Below, piece after piece: positions 7,557 to 15,542 of a DNA stretch of 50,331 bases. Numbering within the stretch: the first letter of the stretch is position 1; every line of letters begins with the position of its first letter. The translations under genes and the position numbers were made by a program. A model generated the notes under the pieces. The model saw nothing but the letters and a program-made list of their open reading frames with translations, was not told where the DNA came from and searched no databases. Origin of the DNA: Mycobacterium asiaticum (GTDB lineage: Bacteria > Actinomycetota > Actinomycetes > Mycobacteriales > Mycobacteriaceae); contig NZ_LZKQ01000251.1 of the NCBI RefSeq assembly GCF_001668675.1, positions 1 to 50,331 of the forward strand. The letters run 5' to 3'.

Positions 7557-8054
7557 AACCTGCTCGTCCAGTCACCCATCCAGATCGCGTGGGTGACAAC
7601 GGACCTTGATGCCACCGAAACCGCTCTCACCGGGCTTTTAGGCGTCCACAAATGGATACGGATGCCGGAGGTGCATTTCGCGCCCAACACCTGCACCTAT
7701 CGCGGCCAACCCGCGGACTTCGTTGCGGGCGTCTCGTTGAGCTATCTCGGTGACATGCAGCTGGAGCTGCTCGCCCCGGTTCGCGGGGAGAACATCTATA
7801 GTGACTTTCTCCGCGACCACGGCCCGGGTTTGCACCACATCTGTGTGGAGGCCGAAAGCCCCGAGCGGTTCGATGCCGCCGTCGCCGACGCCGCCGGCCA
7901 GGGTGCGAATGTGGTGCAAGAAGGCACCATGCCCGGCGGACTGCGATTCGCCTACGTCGCGGCGCCGCAATCGGGAGTGCCGTTTCTCGAGATCGCCTAT
8001 CTGTCACCCGAGATCAGCGCGTTTTACGACTACATCAAACAGGAGCAGCGGTGA
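7554..8054 (+). CDS. VOC-superfamily (glyoxalase/dioxygenase-like) protein
   Basis: This 166-residue protein has the vicinal-oxygen-chelate fold. It opens IQIAWVTTDLDATETALTGLLG. Metal-site-like elements appear at GPGLHHICVEAESPERFDAAVADA and at PFLEIAYL in the second beta-alpha-beta-beta-beta repeat. The start is ATG 7554; the open frame upstream overlaps tetR and is not coding. The stop overlaps the GTG of the flavoprotein gene (GTGA), so the two are translationally coupled and probably act in one pathway. Methylmalonyl-CoA-epimerase-like or dioxygenase-like activity is possible but not demonstrable here. Confidence 0.8.
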   Translation: MNLLVQSPIQIAWVTTDLDATETALTGLLGVHKWIRMPEVHFAPNTCTYRGQPADFVAGVSLSYLGDMQLELLAPVRGENIYSDFLRDHGPGLHHICVEAESPERFDAAVADAAGQGANVVQEGTMPGGLRFAYVAAPQSGVPFLEIAYLSPEISAFYDYIKQEQR

Positions 8055-9538
8055 GCACCGACATCCCAGCGACAGTCCAGGCCGACGCGGTGGAGTCCTG
8101 GTCGGATGAAGTCGACGTGCTGGTGATCGGTTTCGGGATCGCCGGAGCCTGCGCTGCGGTTTCGGCCGCGGCGGCCGGTGCCCGGGTGCTGGTGACCGAA
8201 CGTGCCGCCGCGGCCGGGGGCACCACCTCGATGGCGGGCGGCCACTTCTATTTGGGCGGCGGGACGGCGGTGCAGGAGGCGACCGGTCATCCCGACTCGC
8301 CCGACGAGATGTTCAAGTACCTGGTCGCGGTGTCCCGCGAGCCCGAACTCGACAAGATCCGTGCGTACTGCGACGGCAGCGTTGAGCATTTCAATTGGCT
8401 TGAGGCTCTGGGCTTTCAGTTTGAGCGCAGCTTCTACCCGGGCAAGGTGGTGGTGCCTCCGGGCACCGAGGGCCTGAGCTATACCGGCAATGAGAAGGTG
8501 TGGCCCTACTGCGAGCAGGCCGTGCCGGCGCCGCGCGGTCATTCCGTGCCGGTGCCCGGCGAATTGGGCGGCGCCGCAATGGTGGTCGACTTGTTGGTGA
8601 AGCGCGCCGCCGAGCTCGGTGTCGAGATTCGCTACGAAACCGGGGCGACGAATCTGATCGTGGCGGACGGCGCCGTGGTCGGCGTCGCGTGGAAGCACTT
8701 CGGCGAGACCGGCGCGATCAAGGCCAAAGCGGTGATCATTGCCGCGGGCGGGTTCGCGATGAACCCCGACATGGTGTCCGAGCACACGCCCGCATTGGGG
8801 CAGCCGCGGCGCACCAAACACCACGGCCTGGTGGCGCCGTACATCCTGGGCAACCCGAACGACGACGGGCTGGGCATCCGGATGGGCGTCTCGGCCGGCG
8901 GGGCCACCAAGAACATGGACGAACTGTTCATCACCGCGGCCGCCTATCCACCGGAGATCCTGCTGACTGGGGTGATCGTCAACAAGGACGGCAAGCGCTT
9001 CGTCGCCGAAGACTCCTACCACTCCCGCACCTCGGCCTTCGTGCTGGAGCAGCCGGAGCAGACGGCCTATCTAATCGTTGACGAAGCGCACATGCAGATG
9101 CCCGAGATGCCGCTGATCAAGTTTCTCGACGGGTACGAGACCATCGCTGAATTGGAAGTCGCGCTGGGCATTCCGGCCGGGAACGTCGCCGCCACATTGG
9201 ACCGCTACAACGAGTATGCCGCCAAGGGTGAGGACCCGGACTTCCACAAGCAGCCGGAATACGTTGCCCCGCAAGACAAAGGACCGTGGGCGGTATTCGA
9301 TCTGTCGCTGGGCCGGGCGATGTACTCCGGATTCACCATCGGCGGCTTGGCGGTGTCAGTGGACGGCGAAGTGCTGCGCGAGGACGGTTCGGTGGTGCCG
9401 GGCTTGTACGCCGCTGGGGCCTGCGCGTCCAACATCGCTCAGGACGGTAAGGGGTACGCGAGCGGGACGCAGCTGGGCGAGGGTTCGTTCTTCGGGCGCC
9501 GCGCCGGAACGCACGCGGCGGCAGCCGCGGGCGAGTAG
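8051..9538 (+). CDS. FAD-binding flavoprotein, fumarate reductase/ketosteroid dehydrogenase type (Rv1817-like)
   Basis: This 495-residue flavoprotein has the FAD-binding motif DVLVIGFGIAGACAAVSAAAAG at residues 23-44. It has the fumarate-reductase/KstD-type hallmark ERAAAAGGTTSMAGGHFYLGGG and a C-terminal FAD loop, GLYAAGACASNIAQDGKGYASG. It corresponds to M. tuberculosis Rv1817. It probably catalyses a dehydrogenation or reduction of an alpha,beta-unsaturated ketone, acid or steroid-like substrate; the exact substrate is unknown. It is coupled by a 4-bp overlap to the VOC gene. The last 12 codons plus stop are duplicated directly after the gene. Confidence 0.88.
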   Translation: MSTDIPATVQADAVESWSDEVDVLVIGFGIAGACAAVSAAAAGARVLVTERAAAAGGTTSMAGGHFYLGGGTAVQEATGHPDSPDEMFKYLVAVSREPELDKIRAYCDGSVEHFNWLEALGFQFERSFYPGKVVVPPGTEGLSYTGNEKVWPYCEQAVPAPRGHSVPVPGELGGAAMVVDLLVKRAAELGVEIRYETGATNLIVADGAVVGVAWKHFGETGAIKAKAVIIAAGGFAMNPDMVSEHTPALGQPRRTKHHGLVAPYILGNPNDDGLGIRMGVSAGGATKNMDELFITAAAYPPEILLTGVIVNKDGKRFVAEDSYHSRTSAFVLEQPEQTAYLIVDEAHMQMPEMPLIKFLDGYETIAELEVALGIPAGNVAATLDRYNEYAAKGEDPDFHKQPEYVAPQDKGPWAVFDLSLGRAMYSGFTIGGLAVSVDGEVLREDGSVVPGLYAAGACASNIAQDGKGYASGTQLGEGSFFGRRAGTHAAAAAGE

Positions 9539-9614
9539 GCGCGGAAAAGCAGCTGAGCGCCGGAACGCACGCGGCGGCAGCCGCGGGCGAGTAGGCGCGG
9601 GCGAGTAGGCGCGG
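9501..9614 (+). repeat. Tandem duplication of the flavoprotein gene 3' end
   Basis: The 44-base segment 9501-9544, which covers the last codons and stop of the flavoprotein gene plus six bases, is repeated exactly at 9557-9600 (period 56). Its last 14 bases are repeated once more at 9601-9614. It looks like a recent slippage or duplication event in the intergenic space. Confidence 0.92.
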
Positions 9615-9633
9615 AAACGCTTAGCTGCTTTTC
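9544..9633. terminator. Convergent terminator-like inverted repeat
   Basis: GAAAAGCAGCTGAGCG at 9544-9559 and CGCTTAGCTGCTTTTC at 9618-9633 pair at 15 of 16 positions. The stem ends in a T-run toward both convergent genes and overlaps the stop codon of the M13 gene. It fits a bidirectional terminator. The duplicated 3' end lies inside its loop, which is unusually long at about 58 bases. Confidence 0.5.
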
Positions 9634-11689
9634 ACCAAACGCGGACGCGGTCCTCGGGTTTGAGGAACAGCGAGTCTCCGGGCTGCACATTGAACGCGGT
9701 ATACCACTCGTCCATGTTGCGCACGATCCCGTTCACCCGGAACTTCGCCGGGCTGTGCACGTCCGTCAGCAGCTGATTGCGTTCGGTTTCGGGCCGGCAG
9801 ATCTCCTTCCAGCTCGCCGCGAAGGCGAGGAAGAACCGCTGGTCTCCGCTGAGGCCGTCGATCACGGGGGCTTCTTTCCCGCCGAGGGAGAGCTTGTAGG
9901 CGTCATATGCGATGCGCAGTCCGGCGAGATCGGCGATGTTCTCGCCGAGTGTCACCGCTCCATTGATGCGATTGCCGGGTAACGGCTCGTATCCGTTGAA
10001 CTGGGCGACAAGCTTGTCCGCCTCGCGTGTGTAACGGTCGGCGTCGGCCGGTGTCCACCAATCGCGCTGTAACCCGGTGCCGTCGCTCTTGCGGCCCTGG
10101 TCGTCGAATGCGTGGCTCATCTCATGACCGATGGTGGCCCCGATCGCGCCGTAATTCACTGCGGGATCGGCTGCTGGATCGAAGTTCGGCGGCTGCAGGA
10201 TTGCCGCGGGAAAGACGATGTCGTTCAGTCGCGGAGAGTAGTAGGCGTTGTTGGTCTGCGGCGTCATGCTCCATTCGCCGCGGTCGATAGGCTTGCCCAA
10301 CTTGCTGCGGTCGTCGTTCCACGACCACATCGCCAGGGCGTCGTCGTTGGCTACCAGTTCGCCCGCCGCGATCTTGACCGTCGCATACGACTTCCATTTG
10401 TCGGGGAAACCGATCTTGGCCACCAGCGCGGCGAGCTTGGCCTGAGCTTCTCTCTTCGTCTCAGGCGTCATCCAGGTGGCCGCGTCGATGCGTTTGCTGT
10501 AGGCGGAGCGCAGATTTTCGACCAATGCCCGCGCCTTGTCCCGGGTCTGCTGACTGAAGTGGGCGTCGACATACAACTGACCGACCGGGTCGCCGAGCCC
10601 TTTACTCACCCGAGAGACCCCGCGCTCCACCCGGGGCGCGCGCTCCTTGGCGCCGCCCAGCGTTCGGCCGTAGAAGTCGAACAACTCATCAGCGAACGGC
10701 GTCGAAAGATCGCCGCCGTAGGCGGAGAGGACTTGGTAACGCATGTACGACTTCCACGAGTCCAGCGGCTCGGTGGCGAAAAGCGCTGCGGTGCGGCTCA
10801 ATACGTTAGGCATGCCGACCTGGAAGTCGGTCTGGGCCGGCAACTTCAGTTCGTCGAAGATTTCATGCAGGGGTGCGCCCTGCCCGAGCTGCTCGACCGC
10901 GGCTCGCGGCATGATGTTGTTGGTCTTGACGACGTCGCGCTCCTCCTCCCGCGGCACCTGCACCTCTGCCAGTTTGGTTTCCAGAGCCAGCAATCGTTCG
11001 GCCTGTTGCTGCGAATCCGCAAAACCGGCGAGACCGAGCAACCGGGCGGCATGCGCTACGAACTTGGTGCGCAGCTCCACGGATTCGGGATCGGTTTCCA
11101 CGTAGTAGTCGCGCTCACCGAGCGAGAGGCCGCCCTGCCAGATGATGGGCAAGTAGCGCGTCGGGTTGTTCGGGTCCATTGCCACCGAGACCGGGAATGG
11201 GTCGCTTACCCGAGTCCTGCCGTTGAACGACACCAGGACCGCGTTGAGGGCCGACCTGTCGTTGGCAGCGTCGACCGACGCCAGCAGCGGCCGGACGGGC
11301 TCGACGCCCTTCTTGTTCAGCAACGCCTCGTCCATGTAGGACGCGAACAGGTCGCCGATTTGCTGCGAAATGTCGCCCTCGGGTGCGTGTTTGGCGGCAG
11401 CGCTCTCGACTATCGCCTTCAGGTCCGCGTTGAGTTGGTTCTGGATGTCCAGATTGACGCCCGCGCATACCTTGTCGGCCGGGATCTTCGCGTTCTTCAC
11501 CCAACCGCCGACGGCGTATCCGAAGAAGTCGTTACCGGGCCGGACCGACGTGTCCATCTCGGTCAGGTCGACGCCCCACGCCCCGAATTTGGGTTTGGCG
11601 GGGTGTTCGGCCGAGCGGCCACAGCCGACGAGCACCAGAGTAGTAGCCAGTAGCACTGCCACCGCACGAACGAATACGCACACCCGCAT
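9632..11689 (-). CDS. M13 family (neprilysin/PepO-type) metallopeptidase, lipoprotein
   Basis: This 685-residue zinc endopeptidase has a type II signal peptide with lipobox LVGC (Cys23), so it is probably anchored on the outer face of the membrane. Two large N-terminal helical domains are followed by the catalytic domain. NAYYSPRLNDIVFPAAILQ is the substrate-binding segment. HEMSH at 522-526 is the HExxH zinc motif. GENIADLAG supplies the third zinc ligand, Glu583, with Asp587. The protein ends RVRVW, the usual M13 C-terminus. M. tuberculosis Zmp1 (Rv0198c) is a homolog but, as I recall, has no lipobox and lies elsewhere, so this is probably a paralog. In H37Rv the corresponding slot holds PE_PGRS33. 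All catalytic residues are present. Confidence 0.92.
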   Translation of the reverse strand: MRVCVFVRAVAVLLATTLVLVGCGRSAEHPAKPKFGAWGVDLTEMDTSVRPGNDFFGYAVGGWVKNAKIPADKVCAGVNLDIQNQLNADLKAIVESAAAKHAPEGDISQQIGDLFASYMDEALLNKKGVEPVRPLLASVDAANDRSALNAVLVSFNGRTRVSDPFPVSVAMDPNNPTRYLPIIWQGGLSLGERDYYVETDPESVELRTKFVAHAARLLGLAGFADSQQQAERLLALETKLAEVQVPREEERDVVKTNNIMPRAAVEQLGQGAPLHEIFDELKLPAQTDFQVGMPNVLSRTAALFATEPLDSWKSYMRYQVLSAYGGDLSTPFADELFDFYGRTLGGAKERAPRVERGVSRVSKGLGDPVGQLYVDAHFSQQTRDKARALVENLRSAYSKRIDAATWMTPETKREAQAKLAALVAKIGFPDKWKSYATVKIAAGELVANDDALAMWSWNDDRSKLGKPIDRGEWSMTPQTNNAYYSPRLNDIVFPAAILQPPNFDPAADPAVNYGAIGATIGHEMSHAFDDQGRKSDGTGLQRDWWTPADADRYTREADKLVAQFNGYEPLPGNRINGAVTLGENIADLAGLRIAYDAYKLSLGGKEAPVIDGLSGDQRFFLAFAASWKEICRPETERNQLLTDVHSPAKFRVNGIVRNMDEWYTAFNVQPGDSLFLKPEDRVRVW

Positions 11690-11775
11690 ACCTCCAGTCG
11701 CCGGACCAAGGGCAGCTTAGCTGTGCGCGCCGGCCGCAACGTGTTCAGCGCGTTGCGCCTGGGCCGCGTCGTGCA

Positions 11776-13695
11776 CTACACCGTTGCCGGTTCGTGCTCC
11801 ACCGGACCCAATCGCCATTGGCCCCCGCCGAGCAATTCGAGCTGGCGGTCGTGATGCTGTTCGACCGTGGGCCGGTGACTGACGCTGACCACAACGCAAT
11901 CCGGAAGTTCGTTGCGCACGAGCTGATACAGGGCGTACTCCAGCCCGGGGTCAAGCGCTGAGGTGGACTCGTCGAGGAATACCGCCTTCGGTTTGGTCAG
12001 CAGAATGCGCGCGAAGGCCACCCGCTGCTGTTCGCCCGGCGAAAGCACCTTGGCCCAGTCCTGCTCTTCATCCAGGTGCGTAATGTGCGGCGCGAGGGCC
12101 ACCCTCGTCATCACTTCGTGCAACTCGGCATCGGTGACGTCGTCCGCCGAGTTCGGGTAGCACACCACTGCCCGCAGCGTCCCCAGCGGGACATAGGGCA
12201 ACTGCGACAGGAACATTGTCTCGTTCTCGCCACCCGGCCGGCGGAGGGTTCCTGAAGCATAGGGCCACAGTTCGGCCAGGCTACGCAGCAAAGTCGTCTT
12301 GCCCGCACCCGATTGCCCGGTGATGACCAGCGACTGACCGGCTTCGAGCCGAACGTCGAGGGGGTCGATCAACCGGTCGCCGTCCGGCTTGCGCACCTCG
12401 ACGTTTTCAATCTCGACCGATCCGTCCGCCGTCGCCGTGGTGAGCACCGCCGGCAGCGCCCGTCCGCGATCATTGGCATCGACCAGCCCATGCAGTCGGA
12501 TGATGGCCGCCCGGTAGGACGCGAAAGAGTCGTAGGCATTGCGGAAGAACGATAGCGAATCCGCAATGTTGCCGAATGACGTCGCCGTCTGGCTGACGTC
12601 ACCGAAATCGATTGCCCCGGCGAATAATCGCGGCGCCTGGATCACCCATGGCAGCGGCACTATCGCCTGACTCACCGCCAGGTTCCATCCGTAGAAGCCG
12701 ACGCTGCGGTTGACGTAGCGGAGGTAATTGTCGATGACCGGCCTGAAGCGCTTGGACAGCTGAGCGCGCTCGGCCCGCTCACCCCGGTAGAAACCGACGG
12801 CCTCGGCGGCGTCGCGCAGTCGCACCAGGGCGTACCGGAACGCGGCGTTGAACTTCTCGTTGCGGAAGCTCAGCCAGATGAGTGGACGTCCGATGATGAA
12901 CGAGATGATCGTGGCGATCAGCACGTAGATGATGACCGTCCAGAACATGACGCGTGGGAAGGAGACACCGAAGACGGTGAGGGTCCCCGACAGGTTCCAC
13001 AGAATCGCGGCAAACGAAACGACGGAGACCACCGATTGCACCGCGCCGAACAACAGGATGCTGCCTGTCCCGGTGCCAGGTGTGTTCGGACCATTTCCGG
13101 TTCCGGCCGTGAAGATGTCGATGTCCTGCTGGATGCGCTGATCCGGGTTGTCGATCGTCTCGTCGATGAACAGGTCGCGGTAGTAGGCCTTGCCGTCCAG
13201 CCAGTCCCCGGTGAGATGGTCGGTCAGCCACACCCGCCACGCCACCATGAAGCGCTGGGCCAGGTAGATGTCGGCCATCACTCGCGCGACGTGAATCACG
13301 GCCATGATGCTGAAGATTCCGATCGACATCCAAAAGCCATGCACACCAGAGTTTTTGACGACGCCGTCGCCACCGGCGGCGCCTTGGAAGGCCTTCTGCA
13401 GCGCGGTGTACATGTCGTTGCCCTGGTAACTGAACAGCACGTTCAGCCGCACGGCCAGCACCACCGAGAGCAGCAGCACACCCACCATCAGCCAGACCTT
13501 GATGCTCTTCGCCCCGGTGAAGTAGCCCGCGGTGATCCGCCAGAACTGGCGGCCCCAGGGAGTCAGGTAACGGAACAGCACCAGCACGGCCAGCAGACAG
13601 ACCGCGCTGATCGCCCACGCTATGGCGGTCCAGCGCAGCGAATCCAGCAGCGCGTGCGACCAGTTGATCGACGGCGTGAACGGCTTCGGGGCCAA
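11776..13695 (-). CDS. bacA: SbmA/BacA-type ABC transporter (Rv1819c-like)
   Basis: This 639-residue protein fuses an SbmA/BacA membrane domain to a C-terminal ATPase. The N-terminal 350 or so residues contain the transmembrane helices and the SbmA core ([44 protein letters not shown]). The ATPase has Walker [10 protein letters not shown] at about 460-468, signature [15 protein letters not shown] and Walker B AVFLDEST. In M. tuberculosis this protein imports vitamin B12 and hydrophilic peptides such as bleomycin. I chose TTG at 13695: it follows GAGGAG by a fair spacing, aligns with the H37Rv N-terminus and gives exactly the H37Rv length of 639. The longer open frame upstream is antisense to ilvG. 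It is divergent from ilvG with 81 bp between starts. Confidence 0.93.
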   Translation of the reverse strand: MAPKPFTPSINWSHALLDSLRWTAIAWAISAVCLLAVLVLFRYLTPWGRQFWRITAGYFTGAKSIKVWLMVGVLLLSVVLAVRLNVLFSYQGNDMYTALQKAFQGAAGGDGVVKNSGVHGFWMSIGIFSIMAVIHVARVMADIYLAQRFMVAWRVWLTDHLTGDWLDGKAYYRDLFIDETIDNPDQRIQQDIDIFTAGTGNGPNTPGTGTGSILLFGAVQSVVSVVSFAAILWNLSGTLTVFGVSFPRVMFWTVIIYVLIATIISFIIGRPLIWLSFRNEKFNAAFRYALVRLRDAAEAVGFYRGERAERAQLSKRFRPVIDNYLRYVNRSVGFYGWNLAVSQAIVPLPWVIQAPRLFAGAIDFGDVSQTATSFGNIADSLSFFRNAYDSFASYRAAIIRLHGLVDANDRGRALPAVLTTATADGSVEIENVEVRKPDGDRLIDPLDVRLEAGQSLVITGQSGAGKTTLLRSLAELWPYASGTLRRPGGENETMFLSQLPYVPLGTLRAVVCYPNSADDVTDAELHEVMTRVALAPHITHLDEEQDWAKVLSPGEQQRVAFARILLTKPKAVFLDESTSALDPGLEYALYQLVRNELPDCVVVSVSHRPTVEQHHDRQLELLGGGQWRLGPVEHEPATV

Positions 13696-13764
13696 CGTCG
13701 TGGTCTCCTCACGGACGGGGGTGCGCAACGAAATACATCGGCGAAGGTACCTGAACCGGGTGGA

Positions 13765-13779
13765 TAGGCTGCCCCTATG
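13765..13779 (+). promoter_or_regulatory. Leaderless promoter of ilvG
   Basis: TAGGCT at 13765-13770 is followed by six bases and the ATG at 13777. This is the standard mycobacterial leaderless arrangement, with transcription starting at the A of ATG. No Shine-Dalgarno sequence is present. Confidence 0.65.
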
Positions 13780-15432
13780 AGCACCGAAGCAGCCCCCACC
13801 CAGACCGTGCACGCGGGCCGGCTCGTAGCCCGCCGGCTCAAGGCCAGCGGTATCGACACGGTATTCACGCTGTCGGGCGGCCACTTGTTCTCGATCTACG
13901 ACGGCTGCCGCGACGAGGACGTGCGGCTGATCGACACCCGCCACGAGCAGACCGCGGCCTTCGCGGCCGAAGGCTGGTCGAAGGTCACCAGGGTGCCTGG
14001 CGTGGCCGCGCTCACTGCGGGTCCGGGCGTCACGAACGGGATGAGCGCGATGGCCGCCGCCCAGCAGAACCAGTCGCCGTTGGTGGTGCTCGGTGGCCGC
14101 GCCCCGGCCGGGCGCTGGGGGATGGGCTCGCTGCAGGAGATCGACCACGTGCCGTTCGTGGCACCGCTGACGCGTTTCGCCGCCACCGCCCAGTCCGCCG
14201 AAGACGCCGGCCGGCTCGTCGACCAGGCACTGCAGGCCGCGGTCGGCGCGCCGTCGGGGGTCGGGTTCGTCGACTTCCCGATGGATCACGTTTTCTCGGT
14301 GTCCGACGACGACGGCCGGCCCGGCGCGCTCGCCAGCCTGCCCGCGGCGCCCGCCGCGGATGCCGACGCACTGGACCGGGTGGCCGACCTGCTGGCCAAG
14401 GCTCAGCGGCCGGTGATCATGGCCGGCACCAACCTCTGGTGGGGCCGAGGAGAGACGGCGCTGCTGCGGCTCGCCGAACAGCTGCGGATACCCGTGCTGA
14501 TGAACGGGATGGCTCGCGGGGCGGTGCCCGCCGACCACCCGCTGGCATTCTCGCGGGCGCGCTCGAAGGCGTTGGGCGGTGCCGACGTCGCGCTGATCGT
14601 CGGCGTGCCGATGGATTTCCGTCTCGGCTTCGGTGGGGTGTTCGGCGCGCAGACACAGCTCGTGGTGGCAGATCGGGCGCGGCCCGAGCGCAACCATCCG
14701 CGCCCGGTCGCCGCCGAGCTCTACGGCGACCTGTCCGCGACGCTGTCCGCGCTCGCCGGTTCGGGCTCCGCGGACCACTCGGCGAACCATCAAGCCTGGA
14801 TCGACGAGTTGCGCGCAGTCGAGGACAGCGCCCGCGATCAGGAGAAGGCCGAGCTCGCCGAGGACCGGATCCCGCTGCATCCGATGCGTGTCTACGCCGA
14901 GCTGGCTCCACTGCTGGACCGGGACGCGATCGTCGTCATTGACGCCGGAGACTTCGGTTCCTACGCCGGCCGCGTCATCGACAGCTATCAGCCGGGCTGC
15001 TGGCTGGACAGCGGGCCGTTCGGCTGCCTGGGTTCGGGGCCCGGTTACGCCTTGGCGGCCAAGCTCGCGCGGCCCGAGCGACAGGTGGTCCTGCTGCAGG
15101 GCGACGGCGCATTCGGGTTCAGCGGGATGGAGTGGGACACCCTGGTACGCCACAACGTGCCGGTGGTGTCGGTGGTGGGCAACAACGGCATCTGGGGCCT
15201 GGAAAAGCACCCGATGGAAGCGTTGTACGGCTATTCGGTGGTCGCCGAACTGCGGCCCGGCACCCGCTACGACGAGGTGGTGCGGGCCCTGGGTGGCCAT
15301 GGTGAGCTGGTCTCGGCGCCGGCCGAGCTGCGCCCGGCCCTGGAACGCGCCTTCGCCAGTGGTCTCCCGGCCGTCGTGAACGCCCTGACCGATCCGAGCG
15401 TGGCCTACCCCCGCCGATCGAACCTGGCCTGA
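13777..15432 (+). CDS. ilvG: Acetolactate synthase large subunit-like ThDP enzyme
   Basis: This 551-residue ThDP-dependent enzyme is of the acetohydroxyacid-synthase/oxalyl-CoA-decarboxylase type. The N-terminal pyrimidine-binding domain carries the catalytic Glu57 in [13 protein letters not shown]. The middle domain is degenerate Rossmann. The C-terminal domain has the ThDP/Mg motif GDG at 442-444 followed by NN at 469-470. It corresponds to M. tuberculosis IlvG (Rv1820). No regulatory small subunit is nearby. It could make acetolactate from pyruvate for branched-chain amino acids, but catalytic ilvB1 is elsewhere in mycobacteria and other decarboxylase or lyase roles are possible. Confidence 0.9.
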   Translation: MSTEAAPTQTVHAGRLVARRLKASGIDTVFTLSGGHLFSIYDGCRDEDVRLIDTRHEQTAAFAAEGWSKVTRVPGVAALTAGPGVTNGMSAMAAAQQNQSPLVVLGGRAPAGRWGMGSLQEIDHVPFVAPLTRFAATAQSAEDAGRLVDQALQAAVGAPSGVGFVDFPMDHVFSVSDDDGRPGALASLPAAPAADADALDRVADLLAKAQRPVIMAGTNLWWGRGETALLRLAEQLRIPVLMNGMARGAVPADHPLAFSRARSKALGGADVALIVGVPMDFRLGFGGVFGAQTQLVVADRARPERNHPRPVAAELYGDLSATLSALAGSGSADHSANHQAWIDELRAVEDSARDQEKAELAEDRIPLHPMRVYAELAPLLDRDAIVVIDAGDFGSYAGRVIDSYQPGCWLDSGPFGCLGSGPGYALAAKLARPERQVVLLQGDGAFGFSGMEWDTLVRHNVPVVSVVGNNGIWGLEKHPMEALYGYSVVAELRPGTRYDEVVRALGGHGELVSAPAELRPALERAFASGLPAVVNALTDPSVAYPRRSNLA

Positions 15433-15449
15433 CGGCACCCTTTCGGGTC

Positions 15450-15509
15450 GCGAGCGCGCGTGAAATGCCAGCTGCGGCGGCGTGTCGGTGGCACGACTCG
15501 CGCGCTCGC
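15450..15509. repeat. Long hairpin between ilvG and secA2
   Basis: The arms GCGAGCGCGCG at 15450-15460 and CGCGCGCTCGC at 15499-15509 are perfect complements. An inner 5-bp stem (TGCCA at 15466-15470 with TGGCA at 15489-15493) sits in register. It could terminate ilvG transcription just before the secA2 promoter. The style resembles dispersed intergenic hairpins seen in mycobacterial genomes. Confidence 0.6.
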
Positions 15510-15527
15510 CCCGGTGTTGTGTTCGCG

Positions 15528-15542
15528 TACCGTGGGGCTGTG
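15528..15542 (+). promoter_or_regulatory. Leaderless promoter of secA2
   Basis: TACCGT at 15528-15533 is a TANNNT hexamer six bases before GTG 15540. This supports the shorter SecA2 start ([10 protein letters not shown]), which matches the conserved N-terminus, over the longer open frame from 15465. Confidence 0.6.

Noticed and set aside
9632..11689. Naming the M13 protease zmp1
   Set aside because: It has a lipobox and lies at a different locus from Rv0198c, so it is more likely a paralog.
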